Positions 1-4,501 of a stretch of 5,237 nt of DNA are shown here, piece after piece (the stretch's first letter is position 1; each line of letters starts with the position of its first letter). A program made the position numbers and the translations under genes. The notes beneath the pieces were generated by a model. The model had not been told where the DNA came from. It searched no databases and saw only the letters and a list, made by a program, of their open reading frames with translations. Source of the stretch: Candidatus Woesearchaeota archaeon (GTDB lineage: Archaea; Nanobdellota; Nanobdellia; Woesearchaeales; JACPBV01); contig JACPBU010000100.1 of assembly GCA_016180165.1 (NCBI GenBank), forward strand, positions 1-5,237. The letters are read 5' to 3'.

Positions 1-1
1 C

Positions 2-148
2 CTGATGCACGGCGAGAAAAGGACGCAGAGGGAAGTTGCCGACGTTGCAGGAGTCACCGAAGTCACCATCAGGAACCGCTACAAGGAGCTTCTTGACGAG
101 CTGAAGCTGGAAAAAGAGATCAAGAAGACAAAGAAAAGGAAGAAATGA
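2..148 (+). CDS. tfb: Transcription initiation factor B (TFB/TFIIB homologue), C-terminal fragment
   Basis: TFB binds the TATA-box/TBP complex and recruits RNA polymerase; it is the archaeal counterpart of eukaryotic TFIIB. Only the last 48 residues are in the window and the 5' part lies off the left edge. Visible are KRTQREVADVAGVTEVTIRN (fragment residues 6-25) and then RYKEL, which is the helix-turn-helix ending the second cyclin repeat. In this family that motif contacts the BRE element upstream of the TATA box. The phrase T-Q-R-E-V-A-x-V-A-G-V-T-E-V-T-x-R-N-R-Y-K-E-L is very characteristic. The protein ends in a lysine-rich tail (KKTKKRKK), and the stop is TGA. No strong T-tract follows, so the terminator is unclear. 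The next gene starts 105 bp downstream on the same strand with its own possible promoter. Identification is strong despite the truncation; whether the genome has further TFB paralogues is not visible. Confidence 0.93.
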   Translation: MMHGEKRTQREVADVAGVTEVTIRNRYKELLDELKLEKEIKKTKKRKK

Positions 149-176
149 GGAAAGAGATTCAGAGTGATGCATAACC

Positions 177-214
177 CTGTTCAACAGATTATTGCATCTT
201 CTGATATCAGCTGA
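177..214. repeat. Cluster of short palindromes in the TFB-phosphoesterase gap
   Basis: Three small inverted repeats lie in 38 bp: CTGTT-C-AACAG (177-187), CTGATATCAG (201-210) and TCAGCTGA (207-214, overlapping the previous one). They sit between the TFB stop and the possible TATA element of the phosphoesterase gene. They could form a weak end-of-transcript hairpin for TFB or be protein-binding half-sites, but no T-tract follows and palindromes this short often arise by chance. Confidence 0.3.
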
Positions 215-223
215 AAAGGATAT

Positions 224-231
224 TCTTAAAA
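224..231 (+). promoter_or_regulatory. Possible weak TATA element for the phosphoesterase gene
   Basis: TCTTAAAA is centred about 26.5 bp before the ATG at 254, the spacing expected for an archaeal leaderless transcript, and A-rich sequence lies just upstream. It is a poorer TATA match than the other boxes in the window. A Shine-Dalgarno-like GAGGTG (235-240) is also present, but 13 nt before the ATG, which is rather far. Leaderless and leadered initiation are therefore both possible here. Confidence 0.45.
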
Positions 232-253
232 AAAGAGGTGGTCCGGGAAAAAA

Positions 254-1159
254 ATGGCCATCGCTATCATTTCTGACATCCACGGAAATCGTCCAGCATT
301 AGATTCCGTCCTCGAGGACATTCGGAATAGGAAAATTTCCAGGGTTTATTGTCTGGGCGACATTGTAGGCTACGGCCCATCTCCGAAAGAATGTGTTGAC
401 AAAGTGAGAGATTCATGCGAAGTAATCATAAGGGGCAATCATGACGATAGAGTTGGCAACGAAACGAGCAGATTTAGCAGGTTTGCAAAGGCAACATCAC
501 TTTGGACAGCTGCTATTCTAAGGGAAGCAGAAAAACAGAAAAATGGGTTTGGCAGTTATATTCCATGGCTCAACCATCTCCCTCTGATCCACCAATCCCG
601 GGGTTGTTACTTTGTCCATGGCTCGCCCCTTGATCCATTATGGGAATATCTCGAACCCTCTCCGTACATGGGGCTTACGGAATCTCGGGCAAAGCAAATC
701 TTCAGTGCAGTGGAAGAAGAAAAATGCAAAGTTGCCTTCGTCGGGCATACACACCAACAGGCCATCTTCAGGGCACCAGGGAAGGTTGTGCCTTTTTTGG
801 ATTATTTTGGAGGATACATTCCAAGGGAAGAAGAAACACTTATCGTCAATGTCGGTTCCGTCGGGCAGCCAAGGGAAGATGACAAACAGGCTTCCTATGC
901 AGTAATGCACGACGATGGAAGGATTGAGCTTATCAAGCTTAGATATGATACAGCTAAACTACTGCGGGCTAAAGCCCGCAGGGTTCTTGCTCAAAACGTG
1001 CTCGGGATTAATCGGAAATTCATCAACGGGCTAAAGCCCGCAGGGTTCTTTCTCCAAAAGATTCAACAGGGAATAGAAGATCGCCTCATGGCTCAAAACC
1101 CAATCACCAGCTCGCTCATAGATAAACTGAAGCCGCTGGACTTCGAAGATGGTGGTTAG
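254..1159 (+). CDS. Calcineurin-like metallophosphoesterase with a repeat-derived C-terminal insert
   Basis: Predicted cytoplasmic metal-dependent phosphoesterase of the YfcE/ApaH-like group (phosphodiesterase or protein phosphatase-like; substrate not predictable). All family metal-binding motifs are visible: SDIHGN (residues 7-12, D8 and H10), LGDIVGYGP (34-42, D36), RGNHDD (60-65, N62 and H63), FVHGSP (120-125, H122) and VGHTH (163-167, H165 and H167). NVGSVGQPR (199-207) is also typical. The ATG fits the possible TATA spacing, and the protein starts directly with the first beta strand. At 301 residues it is longer than the roughly 240-250 I expect. Residues about 237-266 are encoded by two copies of a palindromic 24-bp repeat and the DNA between them. 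Without them, YDTAKL would continue into LQKIQQGIEDRL, close to the usual family ending. The last 44 bp overlap the convergent kinase gene. Active-site motifs are intact, so activity is plausible; the added loop lies outside the catalytic core. Confidence 0.9.
   Translation: MAIAIISDIHGNRPALDSVLEDIRNRKISRVYCLGDIVGYGPSPKECVDKVRDSCEVIIRGNHDDRVGNETSRFSRFAKATSLWTAAILREAEKQKNGFGSYIPWLNHLPLIHQSRGCYFVHGSPLDPLWEYLEPSPYMGLTESRAKQIFSAVEEEKCKVAFVGHTHQQAIFRAPGKVVPFLDYFGGYIPREEETLIVNVGSVGQPREDDKQASYAVMHDDGRIELIKLRYDTAKLLRAKARRVLAQNVLGINRKFINGLKPAGFFLQKIQQGIEDRLMAQNPITSSLIDKLKPLDFEDGG
965..988 (+). repeat. Palindromic direct repeat, copy 1
   Basis: This 24-bp sequence is identical to 1027-1050. Its core GCGGGCTAAAGCCCGC is a perfect inverted repeat; in this copy the symmetry extends to TGCGGGCT-AA-AGCCCGCA (963-980). 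It is followed by AGGGTTCTT and then GCTCAAAAC, which is similar but not identical after copy 2. It is read as RAKARRVL. A single-stranded or RNA form could fold into a 7-bp GC-rich stem with a TAAA loop. Confidence 0.9.
1027..1050 (+). repeat. Palindromic direct repeat, copy 2
   Basis: Exact second copy of 965-988, starting 62 bp later. Because 62 is not a multiple of three, it is read in another frame and gives GLKPAGFF where copy 1 gives RAKARRVL. The palindrome here is CGGGCT-AA-AGCCCG (1027-1040), one GC step shorter on the left than in copy 1. Similar A-rich sequence (CTCCAAAAG) follows, as after copy 1, so the similarity may extend a little past the identical block. Confidence 0.9.
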
Positions 1160-1802
1160 CGAAGCATTGAAAGAGCGCATCCAAATTTTTTCTGGAAACG
1201 TTTTTTTTATAAATCTTGGAAGCCCTAATCATCTTCCTCCTTGAAAGAGCTACCCCCCTTGATCCGAGCTGCTGGGCAATAAATCCGGACAGCAGATAGC
1301 TGCAGAACTGAGTAACATTCCCCGGTTTTTCAGTGTGATGGCACCGCTCAAAATCAATCAGGACAGGCTTCCTTGCCCCGATGCCAATGATAATATGCTT
1401 GGTAGGGTGGCTCATCTCTTCCTTGGCGATGCCAAGTTTGTCCATCGTAAAACATTGTTCAAGCACCCCTTTGATGAGCCCAAGAATCTTCTTCCTATCT
1501 TTTTTCTTGCACCTCCCTATGAATTCAGGAAAAAACATCCCCTCAACAAAATGATAGGCAAAATAAGAAAACTTCCGTTTGTCCCAAAAAAGCAATTTCG
1601 GCCCGATGCCCTTTTCATTGAGAATTTTCAGGAACCTGATTTCATTCTCTATTCTCCCCAAGGCCTCGCTCTCAGGCCTTTTGCTCTTGATGGCAACCTT
1701 TCTGCCATTATAGATTCCGGTGTAAAGGTTTCCCCGCTTGCCGTGGGTGAAATAAGCTATTCTTGAAACCGATTTAATACGGGGAACGTCTAAAACTGCC
1801 AT
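1116..1802 (-). CDS. Predicted atypical Ser/Thr protein kinase (archaeal, COG2112-like)
   Basis: Predicted small cytoplasmic protein kinase of 228 residues, consisting of a kinase-fold domain only. The N-lobe shows a glycine-containing loop (HGKRGNLYTGIYNG, 20-33), the ATP-binding lysine in VAIK (36-39, K39) and a helix-C glutamate in IENEIRFL (E52 or E54). A hinge-like YHFVEG lies at 83-88. The catalytic-loop region is DKLGIAKEEMSHPTKHIIIG (121-140), and LIDFER (148-153, D150) stands where DFG would be. The usual HRD aspartate is not obvious. LGI...hP.KH followed by IDFE is what I recall of the archaeal COG2112 predicted kinases, related to RIO/Bud32-type kinases; targets are unknown. The ATG at 1802 lies about 26 bp from a TATA box. 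The 3' end overlaps the convergent phosphoesterase gene by 44 bp, and the gene is divergent from the DUF2156 gene. It could instead be an inactive pseudokinase. Confidence 0.8.
   Translation of the reverse strand: MAVLDVPRIKSVSRIAYFTHGKRGNLYTGIYNGRKVAIKSKRPESEALGRIENEIRFLKILNEKGIGPKLLFWDKRKFSYFAYHFVEGMFFPEFIGRCKKKDRKKILGLIKGVLEQCFTMDKLGIAKEEMSHPTKHIIIGIGARKPVLIDFERCHHTEKPGNVTQFCSYLLSGFIAQQLGSRGVALSRRKMIRASKIYKKNVSRKNLDALFQCFANHHLRSPAASVYL
1186..1208 (+). terminator. T-tract, likely terminator of the phosphoesterase transcript
   Basis: Two T runs, T6 at 1186-1191 and T8 at 1201-1208, begin about 27 bp after the phosphoesterase stop codon. Archaeal RNA polymerase terminates at such tracts without needing a hairpin. 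They lie inside the antisense kinase gene, where they encode part of a lysine-rich stretch (around residues 199-206), so they may partly reflect coding sequence. Confidence 0.55.
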
Positions 1803-1823
1803 GAAGGGTTTAACAAGCGCCTG

Positions 1824-1831
1824 CTTTAAAG
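1824..1831 (-). promoter_or_regulatory. TATA box for the kinase gene
   Basis: CTTTAAAG on the minus strand is centred 25.5 bp from the A of the kinase ATG (1802). This predicts a transcript starting at or next to the start codon, with no Shine-Dalgarno site. The box is itself symmetrical within GCTTTAAAGC (1823-1832). Assigned by spacing and composition only. Confidence 0.6.
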
Positions 1832-1835
1832 CATT

Positions 1836-1851
1836 GCGGAATTTTGTCCGC
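1836..1851. promoter_or_regulatory. Inverted repeat between divergent TATA boxes (possible operator)
   Basis: GCGGA-ATTTTG-TCCGC is a perfect 5-bp inverted repeat with a 6-bp spacer. It lies between the TATA boxes of the divergent kinase and DUF2156 genes, 4 bp from the kinase box and 10 bp from the other. A dimeric regulator bound here could block TFB/TBP access to one or both promoters. The stem is short, so chance is a real alternative. Confidence 0.35.
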
Positions 1852-1861
1852 CAAAAGTTAG

Positions 1862-1869
1862 ATTTTTAA
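1862..1869 (+). promoter_or_regulatory. TATA box for the DUF2156 gene
   Basis: ATTTTTAA is centred 26.5 bp before the ATG at 1892, matching the leaderless layout of the neighbouring promoters. An upstream GTG at 1886 would lie only about 20 bp from the box centre, so it would probably fall outside the transcript. The box therefore favours the ATG start. Confidence 0.55.
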
Positions 1870-1891
1870 GGCGCACAATAACCCGGTGCCC

Positions 1892-3127
1892 ATGGATGAT
1901 TCATTTCCGATTGAAGGTGGCACGAGGGCTGAGCTTGAGGAGATACTCTCCTCAAACCGCCATTTCGGGCATTTTGTCCATCCTGTTGCTTTAGCATCAG
2001 AAGGTGTTACTGCAGTTGTTGACGGGGACAGGAACAGGGCGATTTTCTATAAAAAGGGAGATGATGGTGCAGTAGAATATTACCCCCCCATTGGCAGGGA
2101 TGCTATCCCTATGCTTCTCAATCACATAAAAGATACTAAACCTGAAGAAAATCGAGTTTCAAGATTAGAACTCGCTGGCCTCCAACTTCTTGATGGCAAA
2201 GCAGATTATGTGATTGATCGTAGTTATACGGTAATTACCAACAGGTTAGATAAATTTGACCCGCAGCTGGAAGGGCCGCAGTATAAGCGTCTACGGTCCG
2301 ATGTCGGGAGGGCAGCCCGTGAAGGATTAGTCTTTTCCACAGCCACAAAAGATGATGTTGATAAGATTGGCAAGTTATACAGTTTATGGAAAATATTTAT
2401 GAAAAAGAGAGGAAAAGAATTGAAAGAGGCAGATAGGATTCTCGAAAGGCCCATAGCAGCGGGCCACTATCAAATTTTCAAGGTGGAGAAGGATGGAGAG
2501 ATCCTTGCTGCCGCAGGTGTTGGTTTCTTTGGAGAGTCTGCATTTATGGACTTCAGGATAAATGAATATAACACCTGCAGAGCATCAGAATTCCTTGATT
2601 ACCGGATTTTCATTGAACTCAGAAAAAGAGGTGTAAAATTCCTTGAAAGAGGTGTAGAGTTCGGAACCGGCCTGACCGACTACAAGGCAAAATTCCCGCC
2701 CATTGAAACAAGAACGTGTTGTGACCTGTCTAATGTTAAGCCACTTTATATCACCAGGACTTGGCGTAGGATATATTCCACCGCTGCGGGATTGTTGTTG
2801 GTCATTGGGTTATTTTCAAATATAAAGTATCAATATGGAATTGGAATAGAAAGCAAAAAAACCACAAAAAAGTTGGAGATGGTTCTTGCAGGACGAGAAA
2901 AAGCATTGAAAGAAAAAATTCAGGAGGTATTCTTGTCCAGGCTTCAGTTAGCGCCAGAACCAAAAAAATTTGATCCGTCATGCGATGATTGGGAAAGTTG
3001 GAAGAGGCTCAGGGATACTTATTGGGCAGAATACAAAAAACGGAGAGAAGCGCTGTATAAGGAGTGGGAAGATTTGCGTAATGTGATATCTGACATCAGT
3101 GATGCAAGGAATAGCCTGGATGATTAA
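1892..3127 (+). CDS. DUF2156 / phosphatidylglycerol lysyltransferase C-terminal-like (GNAT fold) protein with hydrophobic segment and charged tail
   Basis: Positions below count from the alternative GTG at 1886 (413 residues); from the preferred ATG at 1892 the protein has 411. Residues about 10-285 resemble the double GNAT-fold DUF2156 domain, found in phosphatidylglycerol lysyltransferases and other aminoacyl- or acyltransferase-like enzymes. The matching features are RAIFYKK...VEYYPPIG (51-70), DYVID...LEGPQYKRLRSDVGRAA (108-144), the second-lobe strands EILAAAGVGFFGESAFMDF (205-223) and GTGLTDYKAKFPP (260-272), which corresponds to the family's G-L-x-x-x-K-x-x-x-P ending. A hydrophobic stretch at about 298-311 (STAAGLLLVIGLF) could be one membrane anchor. 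It is followed by a Lys/Glu-rich, probably helical tail (322-413) with several tryptophans (W369, W372, W380, W394). Donor and acceptor are not predictable. The large membrane flippase domain of true MprF is absent. The gene is convergent with HemK2, 16 bp apart. Confidence 0.72.
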   Translation: MDDSFPIEGGTRAELEEILSSNRHFGHFVHPVALASEGVTAVVDGDRNRAIFYKKGDDGAVEYYPPIGRDAIPMLLNHIKDTKPEENRVSRLELAGLQLLDGKADYVIDRSYTVITNRLDKFDPQLEGPQYKRLRSDVGRAAREGLVFSTATKDDVDKIGKLYSLWKIFMKKRGKELKEADRILERPIAAGHYQIFKVEKDGEILAAAGVGFFGESAFMDFRINEYNTCRASEFLDYRIFIELRKRGVKFLERGVEFGTGLTDYKAKFPPIETRTCCDLSNVKPLYITRTWRRIYSTAAGLLLVIGLFSNIKYQYGIGIESKKTTKKLEMVLAGREKALKEKIQEVFLSRLQLAPEPKKFDPSCDDWESWKRLRDTYWAEYKKRREALYKEWEDLRNVISDISDARNSLDD

Positions 3128-3143
3128 ACTGCCCTATCGAGGG

Positions 3144-3162
3144 TTATTTTTCCTCTTTTCTC
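3144..3162 (+). terminator. Pyrimidine/T-rich tract after the DUF2156 gene
   Basis: TTATTTTTCCTCTTTTCTC begins 17 bp after the DUF2156 stop codon. Its T-rich runs are suitable for archaeal termination on the plus strand. It coincides with the lysine/glutamate-rich 3' end of the opposing HemK2 gene, so coding constraint may explain some of it. Confidence 0.4.
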
Positions 3163-3740
3163 TGAATCACTCTGTTCTCCTTCGGTATCCTGCTCACCGC
3201 ATACACTGTCAAATCCTCAAACCAGATGTGCTCCCTTGCCAGCTCCTTAAACTCCCAAAAGTTCCGCCCAAGAAAGCTATCCAGCTTTTCTTTCCCGGTA
3301 AAGGAGGAAAACAGCAGCAGGATCTTTCCGTTCGGCCTCAGCCACCGCTCTGACTCATGCAAAAACCTGCAGATGAGCTCGTAGCCTTCATTCCCGCCGT
3401 CAAGCGCAGTATCAGGAGCTTTATCGTCGGAAGGCAGATACGGCGGATTGAAGATGACAAGGTCAAATTTGATATCCCTGTAAGGCTTATAATCCCGGAA
3501 AAGGCTGAACAGGTTAGATTTTGCAAAGATAATCTTTTTGCTCTTCTGGTTCCGGATGCAGTGCACAATCGCTTCCTCGTTGATATCAACCCCAAACACC
3601 TTCACCACCTTCTTTGACTGCGCAGCCTCTTCCGCCAGGATGCCCGAGCCAGTGCCCATGTCCAGCACATAGCCCTTCGCAAACTTCTTGACAAACTTCT
3701 GCAGAAGAAAAGAATCTTCACGTGGTTCGTAGACTCCCAT
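3144..3740 (-). CDS. hemK2: HemK2/Mtq2-type release factor glutamine N5-methyltransferase
   Basis: SAM-dependent methyltransferase expected to methylate the glutamine of the GGQ motif in archaeal release factor aRF1, tuning translation termination; archaeal and eukaryotic homologues work with the small partner Trm112. Numbering from an alternative ATG at 3746 (200 residues), the protein shows VYEPREDSFLL (5-15, the signature of this subfamily), SAM motif I LDMGTGSG (28-35), the acidic ribose-binding residue in GVDIN (D54), the catalytic NPPYLP (100-105), which holds the substrate glutamine, and DGGNEGYELICRFL (117-130). It is a single compact domain without the N-terminal extension of bacterial PrmC, as expected for HemK2. 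I prefer the ATG at 3740 (198 residues) because the TATA box is centred 25.5 bp before it. It lies 30 bp downstream of the unknown gene on the same strand but has its own promoter. The short charged tail (KENRVIQRKEEK) is not part of the core. Confidence 0.9.
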   Translation of the reverse strand: MGVYEPREDSFLLQKFVKKFAKGYVLDMGTGSGILAEEAAQSKKVVKVFGVDINEEAIVHCIRNQKSKKIIFAKSNLFSLFRDYKPYRDIKFDLVIFNPPYLPSDDKAPDTALDGGNEGYELICRFLHESERWLRPNGKILLLFSSFTGKEKLDSFLGRNFWEFKELAREHIWFEDLTVYAVSRIPKENRVIQRKEEK

Positions 3741-3761
3741 AATCATAAAAAGAGAACCCCT

Positions 3762-3769
3762 TATTTAAA
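3762..3769 (-). promoter_or_regulatory. TATA box for hemK2
   Basis: TTTAAATA on the minus strand, within TTTTAAATAA, is centred 25.5 bp before the ATG at 3740 and about 20 bp before the ATG at 3746. It therefore supports the second, internal ATG as a leaderless start. It occupies most of the 30-bp gap after the upstream gene, so hemK2 can be transcribed on its own even though the genes look like an operon. Confidence 0.6.
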
Positions 3770-3776
3770 ATTGATG

Positions 3777-4418
3777 TTAAGAAATGGATTTTTTCAATTT
3801 GCGCTTACCAGATTGAAACATTTTTATCACTTTCTCCCTCCCTTCCTTTACGATGTCGTATAATTCGTGGTAATCTAAAACAAGTTGAGCCATGCTGCCG
3901 CGATTTGATTTATTGACTCTTGGCTTTAGAAAAGAAATAGCAACGCCGAGATATGCCATCTCGATGAGAGGGTGTTGCAATGAACAGAAAGAGGGTGAAT
4001 AAAAAACCGCTCCTTCAGGCTCTGAAACGACAAAATCCCCGACGTTGGAATTCATCGAAAGACCTTGAGGCAGAGTTGATACCAGGGTTAGATTAGGATC
4101 CTCTCCAAGAGGTTTTTTCCCTTCATCTGGGCTAAACAAAGGTATAGTCCTGTCTTCAGTCTGATATTCTCCCCCCCTATACCTTTGCACTGATTGTAAC
4201 AATGAAGCACGAATCCGAGGGTTTTCATGAAGATGTTTAAAGATTGCACCTGCGAGATCCTGAGGTCCCTCTTTGAGAGATATAGTCCCAAAATTGTGAT
4301 GAGGCATATCTGGGCTTTGAGCTCCACGCTTGATATAATCGGGCGTAGTTAAAAAACGAAGATTTTCAAAACCATATCTACCGGAAAGACTATCAATTAA
4401 GACATTATACAGGTGCAT
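3777..4418 (-). CDS. Hypothetical protein, 213 residues, family not recognised
   Basis: I do not recognise this protein. It is probably real: it is the only long open frame in its region, has a good TATA box at leaderless spacing from its ATG, and fills the space between two genes with normal gaps. There is no signal peptide, and the only mildly hydrophobic stretch (LIEMAYLGVAISFL, 151-164) is too mixed to call a membrane helix, so a soluble cytoplasmic protein is likely. Visible features are an HLHENPRIRASLLQSVQRY segment (62-80, helical), a polar, proline-rich middle (82-122), a strand-rich part around GDFVVSEPEGAVFYSPSF (127-144), and a C-terminal helix-rich stretch QLVLDYHELYDIVKEGREK (178-196) ending in a strongly basic tail (GKRKLKKS), which might contact nucleic acid or ribosomes. 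There are three cysteines or fewer and no obvious catalytic or metal motif. hemK2 follows 30 bp downstream on the same strand. Confidence 0.65.
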   Translation of the reverse strand: MHLYNVLIDSLSGRYGFENLRFLTTPDYIKRGAQSPDMPHHNFGTISLKEGPQDLAGAIFKHLHENPRIRASLLQSVQRYRGGEYQTEDRTIPLFSPDEGKKPLGEDPNLTLVSTLPQGLSMNSNVGDFVVSEPEGAVFYSPSFCSLQHPLIEMAYLGVAISFLKPRVNKSNRGSMAQLVLDYHELYDIVKEGREKVIKMFQSGKRKLKKSIS

Positions 4419-4440
4419 TTTGTATTCAAATGTTAGCCCC

Positions 4441-4448
4441 TATTTAAT
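4441..4448 (-). promoter_or_regulatory. TATA box for the 213-residue hypothetical gene
   Basis: ATTAAATA on the minus strand, within TGATTAAATA, is centred 26.5 bp before the ATG at 4418, with no Shine-Dalgarno site between. This matches the leaderless layout of the other genes here and gives the gene its own promoter, separate from the MFS gene upstream. Confidence 0.6.
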
Positions 4449-4474
4449 CATTATGCAGGTATAACCTATATATT

Positions 4475-4480
4475 CAAAAA
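4475..4480 (-). terminator. Short T-tract after the MFS gene (weak terminator candidate)
   Basis: On the minus strand TTTTTG begins about 21 bp after the MFS stop codon, in an AT-rich 83-bp gap (4419-4501). It is short, with only mild T-richness around it, so it is a weak candidate. The rest of the gap holds the promoter of the following gene and no visible RNA gene. Confidence 0.3.
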
Positions 4481-4501
4481 CAACTATGATTGCCAATATA
4501 T

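Larger units (their letters stand above)
962..1051 (+). mobile_element. Putative in-frame palindromic (REP-like/RPE-like) insertion
   Basis: About 90 bp (30 codons) inside the phosphoesterase gene, bounded by the two direct repeats described separately. Joining the flanks at the leucine codons on each side (959-961 and 1052-1054) would give YDTAKLLQKIQQG, which resembles the family's usual C-terminal helix, and the length is a multiple of three. The translated insert (residues 237-266) is basic and has no motif I recognise. No transposase or clear target-site duplication is visible. The borders are inferred from protein-family expectation and are uncertain by a few codons. An alternative is local duplication of a palindrome that already belonged to the gene. 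Confidence 0.5.

Noticed and set aside
235..240. GAGGTG as Shine-Dalgarno site deciding the phosphoesterase start
   Set aside because: It is 13 nt from the ATG and no in-frame start lies closer; the other genes look leaderless, so it is noted only as an alternative.
965..1050. Two-repeat mini CRISPR array (24-bp repeat, 38-bp spacer, partly palindromic repeat)
   Set aside because: Both repeats and the spacer lie in an intact reading frame of a conserved enzyme, there are only two copies, no leader or cas gene is present, and the repeat is nearly all palindrome, unlike typical archaeal CRISPR repeats.
1116..1260. Frameshift or decay at the kinase C-terminus
   Set aside because: The last residues (about 212-228) look unlike a structured domain end, but the frame is open through all expected motifs and a variable tail of this length is not evidence of a broken gene.
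1335..1766. 143-residue open frame on the plus strand
   Set aside because: It lies entirely antisense to the kinase gene, which has clear family motifs and a promoter; the frame is a shadow with no recognisable domain.
3357..3617. Open frames on both strands inside hemK2 (for example 3357-3617 plus and 3338-3595 minus)
   Set aside because: They overlap the well-supported methyltransferase gene in other frames and have low-complexity or implausible translations.
4419..4501. Small RNA or tRNA gene in the AT-rich gap before the MFS stop
   Set aside because: No cloverleaf, box C/D or strong hairpin is visible; the gap is explained by a promoter and a weak T-tract.
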